64,000 nt of DNA from Yersinia rochesterensis (GTDB taxonomy: Bacteria > Pseudomonadota > Gammaproteobacteria > Enterobacterales > Enterobacteriaceae), in assembly GCF_003600645.1 (NCBI RefSeq), contig NZ_CP032482.1, positions 4,373,954-4,437,953 on the forward strand. Direction: 5' to 3'. The position numbers and the translations under genes were made by a program. Positions 51,660 through 64,000 of this stretch are shown here, in pieces. A model generated the notes under the pieces. The model was not told the origin of the DNA, did no database searches, and worked only from the letters and a program-made list of their open reading frames with translations. Position 1 is the first letter of the stretch, and the number at the start of each line of letters is the position of its first letter.

Positions 51660-53030
51660 TTATTTTTTCTTAACCGGACGCTGCCAACCCTGCACATGAA
51701 CCTGTTTAACTCGGCTAAGAACTAACTCATTTTCGGCAATATCACCGGTGACGGTAGTACCGGCAGCAATAGTCGCGCCGTTTGCAACAGTCACTGGCGC
51801 GACGAGCTGAGTATCAGATCCAACAAAGACATCATCACCAATAATAGTTTTAAACTTATTAGCTCCATCATAGTTGCAGGTGATTGTCCCTGCGCCGATA
51901 TTTACGCCTGAGCCAATCTCAGCATCGCCTAAATAAGAAAGGTGTCCGGCTTTAGAACCTTTACCTAAGCGGGCTTTTTTGATTTCAACAAAGTTACCGA
52001 CATGTGCGCCCTCAGCTAACTCAGCACCCGGCCGCAAGCGGGCAAATGGCCCAACGGTACAACCAGCATCTAAACGAGAGTCTTCCAACACACTGTATGG
52101 GCTGATTTCTGAATCATCGCCAATAACACAGTTTTTAAGTACACACCCGGTACCAATACGCACCCGGTCACCTAAAACCACATGGCCTTCAATAATGACA
52201 TTGGTATCAATTGTGATATCACGGCCATGTGTTAATTCTCCCCGCAAATCAAAGCGCGCGGGATCCAGTAACATCACCCCGGCTAACAACAACTTTTCAG
52301 CTTGCTCTGACTGATAGACGCGCTCAAGAGTGGCTAACTGCAGGCGGTTATTGATTCCTTCCACTTCACTCAAACGAGCTGGATGCACCGCAACTATCTT
52401 CTGACCATCAGCATGGGCCAAAGCAATAATATCGGTGATATAAAATTCACCCTGAGCATTATTGTTGTCCAACAATGATAGCCAGCGTTTTAGATCACGG
52501 CCATTGGCAACCAATATCCCAGTGTTGATTTCATTAATCTCGCGTTGTGCATCGCTGGCATCTTTATGTTCAACAATACCCACCACATCGCCATTCTCAC
52601 GCACAATGCGCCCGTAACCGCTAGGGTTATCCAGCTTCACCGTCAACAAGCCAATACCCCCCTTTGGCTTAGCTGCCAATAGGCGCTCGAGAGTATCAAC
52701 AGAGATCAACGGCACATCGCCGTACAACATCAGGATATCTTCATCATCAGAAAAATAGGGTGCAGCTTGTTGCATCGCATGCCCGGTACCCAACTGCTCA
52801 GCTTGCAGTACCCAGTTAAGCGCCGGATCAGTCAGTGTTTTTTTCAATAACTCACCGCCGTGCCCATAAACCAGATGAACATGTTGAGCACCCAACTTCA
52901 TGGCAGCATCAATAACATGCTGAACCATCGGCTTACCTGCCAGTGGGTGTAACACCTTAGGAAGGTCGGAATACATACGTGTCCCCTTACCTGCGGCAAG
53001 GATGACTACACTCATTGAGCTGTTAGACAT
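51660..53030 (-). CDS. glmU: Bifunctional GlmU (GlcNAc-1-P uridyltransferase / GlcN-1-P acetyltransferase)
   Basis: A 456-residue protein, the same length as E. coli GlmU. The N-terminal uridyltransferase has [20 protein letters not shown]. The C-terminal left-handed beta-helix acetyltransferase has hexapeptide repeats ([20 protein letters not shown]) and the [15 protein letters not shown] region. It makes UDP-GlcNAc in two steps. ATG 53030 ([14 protein letters not shown]) is preferred to a TTG two codons upstream. Confidence 0.97.
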   Translation of the reverse strand: MSNSSMSVVILAAGKGTRMYSDLPKVLHPLAGKPMVQHVIDAAMKLGAQHVHLVYGHGGELLKKTLTDPALNWVLQAEQLGTGHAMQQAAPYFSDDEDILMLYGDVPLISVDTLERLLAAKPKGGIGLLTVKLDNPSGYGRIVRENGDVVGIVEHKDASDAQREINEINTGILVANGRDLKRWLSLLDNNNAQGEFYITDIIALAHADGQKIVAVHPARLSEVEGINNRLQLATLERVYQSEQAEKLLLAGVMLLDPARFDLRGELTHGRDITIDTNVIIEGHVVLGDRVRIGTGCVLKNCVIGDDSEISPYSVLEDSRLDAGCTVGPFARLRPGAELAEGAHVGNFVEIKKARLGKGSKAGHLSYLGDAEIGSGVNIGAGTITCNYDGANKFKTIIGDDVFVGSDTQLVAPVTVANGATIAAGTTVTGDIAENELVLSRVKQVHVQGWQRPVKKK

Positions 53031-53393
53031 AAGCAACCTGATAACTCCAAATTAATAGACGGAAGTAAACCTGTTTAGAGAAATAATTACTACATATTTC
53101 TCAGCGAAAAACGTATCCAACCCGCATGGTTAAAGGGCTGTAGCAATTGAGCTGGTAATAAAAAAATGTAGCAGAAAGTGTCTGCGATCAGCGACGTTTT
53201 CTGACCTGTTTTTATCAAAACCCCCTCACCGACTCAGATAATTAACCACTTATTTTACGTCAAGAAACAAGAGTTTTCAGAAAGAAACGCTTTCAGTTTA
53301 GCGTAGGCTTAATTAAATACGGGAGAGGTAGGTCAAATGACAGCGCCCAAAGGAGAAAGGGGACAGAAAGTCAGCTTTATTGCACGTAAAAGT

Positions 53394-53429
53394 AAAAAAA
53401 AATGCCAATCAGTTTTACTGACTGGCATT
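53394..53429 (-). terminator. Terminator of the atp operon
   Basis: AATGCCAATCAGT (53401-53413) pairs with ACTGACTGGCATT (53417-53429) with one mismatch. An A run before it is a T run on the minus strand. It lies about 137 bases after atpC, beyond an ERIC remnant. The other part of the 535-base glmU-atpC gap (53031-53393) shows no clear element. Confidence 0.9.
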
Positions 53430-53440
53430 CTATCGTTCTT

Positions 53441-53517
53441 TATATTCTTCGTATTTGAAGTCGCGGGAAGTTAGCTATTTTCGCTGACTACCGACAACCC
53501 CAATAACTTTGAATATT
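53441..53517. repeat. Diverged short ERIC remnant between atpC and its terminator
   Basis: TATATTCTTCGTATTTGAAG at the left and AACTTTGAATATT at the right resemble the two ERIC arms in the internally deleted form of about 70 bases, but with many changes. It would be transcribed at the 3' end of the atp mRNA. Confidence 0.6.
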
Positions 53518-53565
53518 TAATAATTTTACATATCAGTGGGTTACTAAAAACCCACCACTGTAAAA

Positions 53566-53988
53566 TTACATCGCTTTCCTGGTCAGCTCGATTACACGTA
53601 GTTTTGCAATCGCCTTCGCCAATTCAGCGGATGCCTGAGCATAGTCGACATCACCGTGGGAATTATTGATATGGTCTTCAGCTTTGCGCTTAGATTCCAG
53701 CGCCTTAGCTTCGTCCAAATCAGTTCCGCGAATAGCAGTGTCAGCCAATACGATCACAACACTCGGTTGCACCTCAAGGATGCCGCCAGAAAGATAAATA
53801 AACTCTTCCTCACCGAACTGCTTAACGATTCGTATCATGCCAGGCTTAATGGCAGTGAGCAGTGGGGCGTGACCCGGGAATATACCCAGTTCACCTTCAC
53901 TACCCGTCACCTGAATTTTTTGCACCACGCCCGAGAACATTTTCTTCTCTGCGCTTACAACATCCAGATGGTAAGTCATTGCAGCCAT
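53566..53988 (-). CDS. atpC: ATP synthase F1 subunit epsilon
   Basis: A 140-residue subunit, one longer than in E. coli. The N-terminal beta-sandwich ([34 protein letters not shown]) precedes two C-terminal helices ([34 protein letters not shown]). It belongs to the rotor stalk and inhibits ATP hydrolysis. It is the last gene of atpIBEFHAGDC, 21 bases after atpD. Confidence 0.97.
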   Translation of the reverse strand: MAAMTYHLDVVSAEKKMFSGVVQKIQVTGSEGELGIFPGHAPLLTAIKPGMIRIVKQFGEEEFIYLSGGILEVQPSVVIVLADTAIRGTDLDEAKALESKRKAEDHINNSHGDVDYAQASAELAKAIAKLRVIELTRKAM

Positions 53989-54009
53989 GTCACCCTCCAG
54001 TCAACAGCG

Positions 54010-55542
<1,533 letters not shown>

Positions 55543-55548
55543 ACCTGG

Positions 55549-56412
55549 TTAAACCGCGGAGGCTCCCCCGACGATCTCGGTGAGTTCCTGAGTGATGCTG
55601 GCCTGACGAGCTTTGTTGTAAACCAACTGCAGCTCTTTGATCAGACTACCGCCGTTATCGGTGGCGGCTTTCATCGCTACCATTCGCGCGGCCTGTTCGC
55701 TAGCCAGGTTTTCAACGACGCCCTGATAAACTTGCGATTCCACATAGCGACGCAGGAGGGTATCCAACAGCGCTTTTGGATCAGGTTCATACAGGTAATC
55801 CCAGGATTTCCTCTTCAGCTCACCGTCTTCCGCTGGCGGAAGAGGTAACAGCTGCATGATCCGTGGTTCCTGAGACATCGTATTGATAAACTTGTTATTA
55901 ACGATATACAGTTTATCCAAACGACCTTCATCATAGGCTTGCAACATCACTTTCACTGGCCCGATAAGTTCTGACAGAGAAGGGTTATCCCCCATGCCAG
56001 TAACCTGAGCAACAATCTTGCCGCCCACGGAACCAAAGAAAGAAGCTGCTTTTGACCCGATTAGCGCTAAATCACATTCAACGCCTTTTTCAGACCAACC
56101 TTTCATCTCAGACAACAGTCTTTTGAACAGGTTAATGTTCAAACCACCGCACAAGCCACGGTCTGTAGAAACCACCAGATACCCAACACGCTTAACATCG
56201 CGCTCTTCCAGGTATGGATGTTTATATTCCAGATTACCTAACGCGAGGTGACCAATCACACTACGCATTGTTTCTGCATAAGGACGGCTAGCCGCCATGC
56301 GTTCCTGCGATTTACGCATTTTGGAGGCGGCGACCATCTCCATGGCTTTGGTGATCTTTTGCGTGTTTTGCACGCTGGCGATCTTGGAACGTATCTCTTT
56401 TGCGCCGGCCAT
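55549..56412 (-). CDS. atpG: ATP synthase F1 subunit gamma
   Basis: A 287-residue central-shaft subunit, the E. coli length. It has the conserved N-terminal helix [20 protein letters not shown] and [11 protein letters not shown], the [11 protein letters not shown] segment, and the C-terminal helix [20 protein letters not shown] with [15 protein letters not shown]. It lies between atpA (61 bases) and the ERIC element. Confidence 0.98.
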   Translation of the reverse strand: MAGAKEIRSKIASVQNTQKITKAMEMVAASKMRKSQERMAASRPYAETMRSVIGHLALGNLEYKHPYLEERDVKRVGYLVVSTDRGLCGGLNINLFKRLLSEMKGWSEKGVECDLALIGSKAASFFGSVGGKIVAQVTGMGDNPSLSELIGPVKVMLQAYDEGRLDKLYIVNNKFINTMSQEPRIMQLLPLPPAEDGELKRKSWDYLYEPDPKALLDTLLRRYVESQVYQGVVENLASEQAARMVAMKAATDNGGSLIKELQLVYNKARQASITQELTEIVGGASAV

Positions 56413-56473
56413 TTCTGCTTCTCCTCATTGCCAGACGGCCTGCTTTCCTAACGAAAAGCAGGGCCGTATAGCG

Positions 56474-58015
56474 TTACCAGGACTGGGTTGCCTTAAATGT
56501 ATCAAGGATGCCTTTCAGCTTAGCCTCGATTTCATCGTTATACGCGCCAGTTTGGTTGATTTGTTGCAGAAGCTCGGCGTGCTCGCGGTCAGCAAATGCC
56601 AACAGCGCAGCTTCAAAGCTACCTACCTTCGCCAACTCGATATCACCCAGATAACCACGTTCAGCTGCGAACAGAACCAGAGACTGCTGTGCAACAGACA
56701 TCGGTGCATATTGTTTCTGTTTCAGAAGCTCGGTCACTTTCTGACCATGGCTCAGCTGTTTACGTGTTGCATCATCCAAATCGGATGCGAACTGGGAGAA
56801 CGCAGCAAGTTCACGATACTGTGCCAGAGCGGTACGAATACCACCGGACAGTTTTTTCATGATCTTGGTCTGCGCTGCACCACCCACACGGGATACGGAG
56901 ATACCTGGGTTAACCGCAGGACGAATACCGGCGTTAAACAGGCTGGATTCCAGGAAGATCTGACCATCGGTAATAGAAATTACGTTGGTCGGAACGAACG
57001 CGGAAACGTCCCCTGCTTGAGTTTCAATGATTGGCAATGCGGTCAAAGAACCCGTTTTACCTTTCACTTCACCCTTGGTAAAGGCTTCAACGTAATCGGC
57101 GTTAACACGCGCAGCACGCTCCAACAAACGGGAGTGGAGGTAGAATACGTCGCCAGGATAAGCTTCACGGCCTGGTGGACGACGGAGCAGCAAGGAGATT
57201 TGACGATATGCAACAGCCTGTTTAGACAGGTCATCATAAATAATCAGAGCATCTTCACCGCGGTCGCGGAAATATTCACCCATGGCACAACCGGAGTAAG
57301 GTGCCAGGTATTGTAATGCCGCAGATTCTGATGCTGTAGCTACCACCACAATGGTGTTAGCCAACGCGCCATGTTCTTCCAGTTTACGCACTACGTTTGC
57401 AACAGTAGAGGCTTTCTGGCCGATAGCAACATACACACATTTAATGCCTGAATCGCGCTGGTTAATAATCGCATCAATCGCCAGAGCAGTTTTACCTGTC
57501 TGACGGTCGCCGATGATCAATTCACGCTGACCACGACCGATTGGAATCATGGCATCGACTGACTTATAGCCAGTCTGAACAGGTTCATCAACGGATTGAC
57601 GTTCGATAACGCCAGGTGCGATAGCTTCAACAGCTGAGAAGCCGTCGTTTTCTACCGGACCTTTACCATCAACAGGTTCACCCAGAGTATTGACGACGCG
57701 GCCCAACAGGCCACGACCGACTGGAACTTCCAGGATACGGCCAGTACATTTAACCTTCATGCCTTCGGCAAGATCGGCGTACGGGCCCATAACTACAGCA
57801 CCTACGGAGTCGCGCTCCAGGTTCAGTGCGATTGCGTAACGGTTGCCTGGCAGTGCGATCATCTCGCCTTGCATAACTTCGGCCAAACCGTGTACACGAA
57901 TGATCCCGTCACTGACGGAAACAATAGTACCTTCATTGTGAGCTTCGCTCACCACATTGAACTGAGCAATGCGCTGCTTGATCAGTTCGCTGATTTCGGT
58001 GGAATTCAGTTGCAT
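56474..58015 (-). CDS. atpA: ATP synthase F1 subunit alpha
   Basis: A 513-residue regulatory nucleotide-binding subunit, the E. coli length. The P-loop is [13 protein letters not shown] near residue 169. The catalytic-site Arg lies in the conserved [17 protein letters not shown] segment. It begins [20 protein letters not shown]. It lies 14 bases after atpH. Confidence 0.98.
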   Translation of the reverse strand: MQLNSTEISELIKQRIAQFNVVSEAHNEGTIVSVSDGIIRVHGLAEVMQGEMIALPGNRYAIALNLERDSVGAVVMGPYADLAEGMKVKCTGRILEVPVGRGLLGRVVNTLGEPVDGKGPVENDGFSAVEAIAPGVIERQSVDEPVQTGYKSVDAMIPIGRGQRELIIGDRQTGKTALAIDAIINQRDSGIKCVYVAIGQKASTVANVVRKLEEHGALANTIVVVATASESAALQYLAPYSGCAMGEYFRDRGEDALIIYDDLSKQAVAYRQISLLLRRPPGREAYPGDVFYLHSRLLERAARVNADYVEAFTKGEVKGKTGSLTALPIIETQAGDVSAFVPTNVISITDGQIFLESSLFNAGIRPAVNPGISVSRVGGAAQTKIMKKLSGGIRTALAQYRELAAFSQFASDLDDATRKQLSHGQKVTELLKQKQYAPMSVAQQSLVLFAAERGYLGDIELAKVGSFEAALLAFADREHAELLQQINQTGAYNDEIEAKLKGILDTFKATQSW

Positions 58016-58029
58016 ATGCTCCAGTCCCC

Positions 58030-58563
58030 TTAAGACTGCAAGACGTCCGCCAGGCGTTCTAGACGACCGCGAACGCTGCCATCTATCACCATATCGCCTG
58101 CACGTATTACTACGCCGGCCATTACGGACTTATCGATTTTGCAATTCAGCTTAACTTTGCGTGACAGACGTTTTTCCATCGCAGCAGCAATTTTTGCCAG
58201 CTGTTCGTCGTTCAATGGGCTCGCAGAGCTCACTTCAACGTCGACGGTCGACTCCAGCGAGGCACGCAGTTGAATAAACTGCTGTAGTACCTCAGGAAGA
58301 ACCAGTAAACGGCCATTCTCCGCCATAACTCGAATGAAGTTCTGTGCGGGTTCATCGAGCTGATCACCACAGACTGCAATAAACGTCTTAGACATTGTTT
58401 CTGGTGCTACAGCACCGGAAAGCAATTCAGCGATTTGTTCATTGCGCGTCACTTGGGCAGTAAACGCCAGCATATCTTGCCAACGTTCAACCACCTGGTG
58501 CTCAACAGCAAAGTCAAAAGCTGCTTTGGCGTAGGGGCGAGCTACAGTTACAAATTCAGACAT
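58030..58563 (-). CDS. atpH: ATP synthase subunit delta
   Basis: A 177-residue peripheral-stalk subunit that caps the F1 head and binds subunits b and alpha, the E. coli length. It begins [20 protein letters not shown] and ends [16 protein letters not shown], both typical. It has 14 bases to each neighbour, atpF and atpA. Confidence 0.97.
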   Translation of the reverse strand: MSEFVTVARPYAKAAFDFAVEHQVVERWQDMLAFTAQVTRNEQIAELLSGAVAPETMSKTFIAVCGDQLDEPAQNFIRVMAENGRLLVLPEVLQQFIQLRASLESTVDVEVSSASPLNDEQLAKIAAAMEKRLSRKVKLNCKIDKSVMAGVVIRAGDMVIDGSVRGRLERLADVLQS

Positions 58564-58577
58564 CAGCCCCTCCCTCC

Positions 58578-59048
58578 TTACAGTTCAGCGACCAGTTTAT
58601 CAACGATGTCGCTGTTAGCAGCTTCATCCACGGAACGTTCGATGATCTTCTCGGCGCCAGCTATAGCCAGCATCGCGACTTGCTTACGCAACTCTTCACG
58701 AGCACGCTTACGTTCGGCGTCGATCTCTGCCTGCGCTTGCGCCACGATTTTGTTACGTTCCTGTTCAGCTTCTGCTTTAGCTTCATCAAGGATCTGAGCT
58801 TTACGTTTACTCGCTTGCTCAATAATCACCTGTGCTTCTGCTTTGGCCTTCTTCAGTTGGTCGGTCGCATTGGCTTGCGCTAAGTCCAAATCTTTTTTGG
58901 CACGTTCTGCAGAAGAGAGACCGTCAGCAATTTCTTTTTGACGCTTCTCGATGGCAGCCATAATCGGCGGCCATATATACTTCATGCAGAACAGGACAAA
59001 CAGGACAAACGCGATGGCCTGGCCGAGGATTGTTGCGTTAAGATTCAC
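58578..59048 (-). CDS. atpF: ATP synthase F0 subunit b
   Basis: A 156-residue stator subunit, the E. coli length. One N-terminal membrane helix ([20 protein letters not shown]) is followed by a long charged coiled coil ([20 protein letters not shown] onward) that dimerises and reaches F1. It is encoded between atpE and atpH. Confidence 0.97.
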   Translation of the reverse strand: MNLNATILGQAIAFVLFVLFCMKYIWPPIMAAIEKRQKEIADGLSSAERAKKDLDLAQANATDQLKKAKAEAQVIIEQASKRKAQILDEAKAEAEQERNKIVAQAQAEIDAERKRAREELRKQVAMLAIAGAEKIIERSVDEAANSDIVDKLVAEL

Positions 59049-59108
59049 AGCACAATGCCTCTTTAAAAGTTAATAGTTTGGTGTAGTTCACAGTAGAGAA
59101 AACTCTAC

Positions 59109-59366
<258 letters not shown>

Positions 59367-59397
59367 TCAGTTAAAACGCAGTAATGTTATAAGAAAA

Positions 59398-60661
<1,264 letters not shown>

Positions 60662-60707
60662 GACGTTTGTTCTCTCCAAACCACACTAAAGGTATGCTGA
60701 GTGAGGT

Positions 60708-60783
60708 ATAAAACTGCCTTTTACCCCATTGAGTCAAGCAGCAAAAAACGAGCAAATTATACGGGCCACTCAAACGAATTCAA
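60708..60783 (-). promoter_or_regulatory. Promoter region of the atp operon
   Basis: On the minus strand TTGAAT (60778-60783), a 16-base spacer and perfect TATAAT (60756-60761) form a good sigma-70 promoter. A second candidate is TTGACT (60732-60737), an 18-base spacer and TTTTAT (60708-60713). The rest of the 665-base gap to rsmG (60784-61326) is very AT-rich with no gene I can support. Confidence 0.75.
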
Positions 60784-61326
60784 TCGATAAGTAGCGAAAA
60801 GGTGAACAATTATTTAAATTTTCTTCTTTCGCGCTATTTTCACAAGGAAACCCTCGGAATAAAGCACGTATTTAATTGTCTGACTATTCCATCTATTATC
60901 AATAAAGCGTGCAACAGATCACAAAACTTAAAACAAACTGATTTATATCCTATAGAGCTTTACTTTGTCTTTAACGAAAAGAGCCATTAAATACTTTTAT
61001 AAATCATAATGTTAAATTTAAACCATTATCAAACAACTTATCTACTTAGTAAAAACTTACCGTTGACATTTCAGATAATAACCCGGCAACAGTTTGGATA
61101 CATAAAAACATAATCTCTTCGGTAAAATAATGACCAAAGTGACTATTTGGTCGCTTTCAATATAATTTTATCATTCGTGGACGATGATTTTGTAAACAAT
61201 ACGTGAAATATAATCTTCCCGTATGAGCATTAGCGAATAAATACTCGCCTATATTAAAAGGGCTAAATAAGATAAACCCCCTACTTTCATTAAGGATTTA
61301 TTACATTTTTTTGATAAATAGCAAAG

Positions 61327-61947
61327 TTAGTTTGACTTAAGAATAACCAAATGACGTTCACCGTCTAACTCAGGTACCTGCAATCTCACCACAGACTCGA
61401 GAACTATTCCTTCAGGCAATATCCCTAATTCATCATCTGGCCTTACCCCTTTTAGCGCATAAAAACGCCCTTCTGGCTTGGCTGGCAAATGATGGCACCA
61501 GGACAGCATATCTTGTAAGGATGCAAATGCACGGCTTATTACACCATCAAATGGCGGTTTTGCGGCAAAGTCCTCAACTCGGCTTTGTACCGGTTCGATA
61601 TTACTTAATCCTAATTCGTGTTGCACTTGCCGCAAAAAGCGAACGCGTTTACCCAAGCTATCGAGCAATACGAAGTGTGAATCGGGGCGCACTATGGCTA
61701 AAGGTATCCCAGGAAGCCCTGGCCCCGTACCGACATCGATAAAACGGTTACCTTGTAAATGTGGGTTAACGACAATGCTATCCAAAATATGTCGTACCAA
61801 CATTTGCATTGGGTCACGCACAGATGTCAGATTATAAGCTTTGTTCCACTTATCAAGCAGTTCCACATAGCCTATCAGTTGGTGTTTTTGCTGATCGGGT
61901 AACGCAATACCTGCTGCATTTAGCAGGGAATCTAATTTTTTTAACAC
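61327..61947 (-). CDS. rsmG: 16S rRNA (guanine-527-N7)-methyltransferase
   Basis: A 206-residue SAM-dependent methyltransferase (GidB), close to E. coli (207). It methylates G527 of 16S rRNA, a position linked to streptomycin response. The SAM motif is [17 protein letters not shown] near residue 70, preceded by [18 protein letters not shown] and [11 protein letters not shown] are further family segments. It lies between mnmG and atpI in the standard order. Confidence 0.97.
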   Translation of the reverse strand: MLKKLDSLLNAAGIALPDQQKHQLIGYVELLDKWNKAYNLTSVRDPMQMLVRHILDSIVVNPHLQGNRFIDVGTGPGLPGIPLAIVRPDSHFVLLDSLGKRVRFLRQVQHELGLSNIEPVQSRVEDFAAKPPFDGVISRAFASLQDMLSWCHHLPAKPEGRFYALKGVRPDDELGILPEGIVLESVVRLQVPELDGERHLVILKSN

Positions 61948-62110
61948 AACAATATCCTCTGACTAAAAAATCTCTGTCAGCCTGTAATGAACCAGTATGT
62001 GGAGTAATAATCTAGCCGAGCTAGTGGTTTGAATACTTCGTTACTGACTGAAAATAAAGCTAAATCTGCCTGACTGCTTATCTCTCACAGCTCAGGCAAA
62101 TGTTGAATAG

Positions 62111-64000
62111 TTACGCGCTACGACGTAGCAAACCTTGTTTTTTCAGCCAAACCAGCAAAATGGAAATTGCCGCAGGTGTAATACCTGAAATACGTGAAGC
62201 CTGACCGATAGAGTTAGGTTTGTGATCATTCAATTTAGCAATAACTTCATTAGATAAACCAGATACTTGGCGATAATCTAAATCAGCAGGCAGCAATGTA
62301 TTTTCATTGCGCAGCTGTTTTTCAATTTCTTCCTGCTGACGAGCAATATAGCCTTGATATTTAACTTGAATTTCAACCTGATCAGCGGCTTGCGGATCCG
62401 TTAATGCTGGGCCAAATAAAGGCAAAGTTGTTAACAAGCGATAGTCAATTTCAGGGCGGCGCAGTAATTCTTCCCCATTGGCTTCTTTTGACAATGGAGC
62501 TTTCAGCAACGCATTGATTTCAGCTACGTTCTCAGAATGGGGATGAACCCAAATATCTCGTAGGCGCTGCCGTTCTTTTTCAATTTGCTCAATTTTTTGG
62601 CTAAAGTGTGCCCAACGAGCATCATCGACCAACCCTAACTTACGACCCATTTCAGTCAAGCGCAGATCCGCGTTGTCTTCACGCAACATCAGACGATATT
62701 CCGCTCGTGAGGTAAACATGCGGTACGGTTCTTTGGTGCCGAGGGTGCTTAAATCGTCCACCAGCACGCCAAGGTAAGCTTCATCACGACGAGGTGACCA
62801 CCCATCATCATCATTGGCGAAACGGCCCGCATTGAGGCCTGCAAGCAGCCCTTGAGCTGCTGCTTCTTCATAACCGGTGGTGCCATTGATTTGTCCGGCA
62901 AAGAATAAACCCTGGATATATTTGCTTTCCAGAGTAGGTTTCAAATCTCGCGGATCAAAGAAATCATACTCAATGGCATAACCTGGCCGAATAATACGTG
63001 CGTTTTCAAGCCCTTTCATTGAACGAACTATCTGCATCTGAACATCGAAAGGCAAGCTGGTAGAAATACCGTTTGGATAGATTTCATTACTGGTCAGGCC
63101 TTCAGGTTCAAGGAAGATCTGATGTGAATTACGATCCGCAAAGCGCATAACTTTGTCTTCGATCGATGGGCAATAACGTGGCCCAATCCCTTCGATGATC
63201 CCGGCATACATCGGGCTGCGATCCAGGTTATTACGGATCACTTCATGCGTTTTTTCATTAGTGTAGGTGATATGGCATGCCATCTGCTCAGGGTGTTGAT
63301 CGGCATTTCCCAGGAAAGAGAATACTGGAATTGGCGTATCACCAAACTGAGGAGCCAATTGGCTAAAATCGATGGTGCGCGCATCAATACGCGGCGGAGT
63401 ACCGGTTTTAAGGCGATTGACTCGCAGCGGTAATTCACGCAAGCGTTGTGACAATGAGATGGATGGGGGATCACCAGCACGGCCACCGCTGTAGTTCTCA
63501 AGGCCAATATGAATTTTCCCGTCCAAGAAAGTACCGACGGTCAATACCACAGCTTTAGCACGGAATTTTAATCCCATTTGGGTCACTGCACCGACCACAC
63601 GATCGTTCTCAACAATCAGATCTTCAACAGGTTGCTGGAAGAGAGTCAAGTTAGGCTGGTTTTCCAATGCGGTGCGGACTGCCTGGCGATATAGGACGCG
63701 GTCAGCTTGCGCTCGGGTTGCTCTTACCGCAGGGCCTTTGCTGGCGTTTAGTATCCTAAACTGAATACCGGCTTGGTCAGTCGCCATTGCCATCAAGCCG
63801 CCCAGAGCATCGATCTCTTTTACCAAATGCCCCTTACCGATACCGCCAATCGCTGGGTTACAAGACATTTGTCCCAGTGTGTCGATATTGTGCGTCAGCA
63901 ATAAGGTCTGACGTCCCATGCGTGCCGCTGCCATTGCAGCTTCTGTGCCGGCATGGCCACCACCAATGATGATGACGTCAAATTGATCTGGATAAAACAT
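62111..64000 (-). CDS. mnmG: tRNA uridine-34 carboxymethylaminomethyl modification enzyme MnmG
   Basis: A 629-residue FAD protein (GidA), complete, with its ATG at the last bases of the window. The FAD motif is [20 protein letters not shown] at residues about 10-29. The MnmG signature segments [17 protein letters not shown] and [14 protein letters not shown] and the catalytic-Cys region [12 protein letters not shown] are present. With MnmE it modifies wobble U34. In relatives oriC lies directly upstream of this gene, so just outside the window. Confidence 0.98.
   Translation of the reverse strand: MFYPDQFDVIIIGGGHAGTEAAMAAARMGRQTLLLTHNIDTLGQMSCNPAIGGIGKGHLVKEIDALGGLMAMATDQAGIQFRILNASKGPAVRATRAQADRVLYRQAVRTALENQPNLTLFQQPVEDLIVENDRVVGAVTQMGLKFRAKAVVLTVGTFLDGKIHIGLENYSGGRAGDPPSISLSQRLRELPLRVNRLKTGTPPRIDARTIDFSQLAPQFGDTPIPVFSFLGNADQHPEQMACHITYTNEKTHEVIRNNLDRSPMYAGIIEGIGPRYCPSIEDKVMRFADRNSHQIFLEPEGLTSNEIYPNGISTSLPFDVQMQIVRSMKGLENARIIRPGYAIEYDFFDPRDLKPTLESKYIQGLFFAGQINGTTGYEEAAAQGLLAGLNAGRFANDDDGWSPRRDEAYLGVLVDDLSTLGTKEPYRMFTSRAEYRLMLREDNADLRLTEMGRKLGLVDDARWAHFSQKIEQIEKERQRLRDIWVHPHSENVAEINALLKAPLSKEANGEELLRRPEIDYRLLTTLPLFGPALTDPQAADQVEIQVKYQGYIARQQEEIEKQLRNENTLLPADLDYRQVSGLSNEVIAKLNDHKPNSIGQASRISGITPAAISILLVWLKKQGLLRRSA

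Noticed and set aside
53218..53300. NagC operator for glmUS upstream of glmU
   Set aside because: A TTATTTTA-type half site is present, but no convincing symmetric partner was found.
56297..57316. 339-residue plus-strand frame opposite atpG/atpA
   Set aside because: It is an antisense shadow of two highly conserved ATP synthase genes.
60802..60990. Possible 62-residue gene on the plus strand
   Set aside because: It runs opposite to the atp promoter region in AT-rich DNA, has no ribosome site and resembles no family.
60662..61326. AT-rich 665-base gap near mnmG as the replication origin
   Set aside because: It lacks a cluster of DnaA boxes and 13-mers, and enterobacterial oriC lies on the other side of mnmG, beyond position 64000.

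Overview
This window is enterobacterial chromosome, almost certainly Yersinia. The housekeeping proteins are close to E. coli in sequence and length, the gene order is the Yersinia version of the replication-origin region, and the intergenic spaces carry ERIC (IRU) repeats. An enterocolitica-type species is plausible, but the species cannot be fixed from the sequence alone. oriC is not in the window: in enterobacteria it lies upstream of mnmG, whose start codon is the last base here, so oriC should begin just beyond position 64000.

Layout. 1-3.3 kb: a partial COG2345-type regulator divergent from an MFS exporter, then ghrB. 3.4-6.9 kb: periplasmic alpha-amylase malS and valine-pyruvate aminotransferase avtA. 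7-12.1 kb: the transporter yidE, the heat-shock pair ibpB/ibpA (sigma-32 promoter and RNA-thermometer-like leaders), yidQ and yidR. 12.2-14.8 kb: an accessory cassette of a YheO/DauR-type regulator, a PLP dehydratase and an ornithine-cyclodeaminase-family reductase, in the place where E. coli has cbrA-dgo. 15.1-22.2 kb: yidA, gyrB, recF, dnaN, dnaA. 22.2-26.7 kb: the dnaA/rpmH divergent control region, then rpmH, rnpA, yidD, yidC, mnmE.

26.8-42.3 kb is the variable part. E. coli has tna-mdtL-yidZ-chrR-adeP-yieH here. This genome keeps chrR, adeP and yieH but has around them fabV, a second MetQNI-like importer, a chemoreceptor, a two-component system next to a secreted HbpS/GlcG-like protein, a polar amino-acid ABC importer without its ATPase, and a membrane-anchored bactofilin. 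42.6-47.4 kb is pstSCAB-phoU with tandem Pho boxes. 48-53 kb holds a SulP transporter and glmUS, with an apparently unoccupied attTn7. 53.5-64 kb is atpIBEFHAGDC, rsmG and mnmG.

The most interesting material is (i) the dehydratase/imine-reductase cassette, (ii) the two-component system beside a secreted HbpS-like protein, and (iii) eight ERIC-type elements. The ERICs include one inside the atp operon, two in the pst operon, and a tandem pair whose first copy supplies the stop codon of a response regulator and carries an internal insertion. I saw no tRNA, rRNA, CRISPR array, IS element or prophage. All identifications come from reading the sequence and remembered family knowledge; no database search was run.
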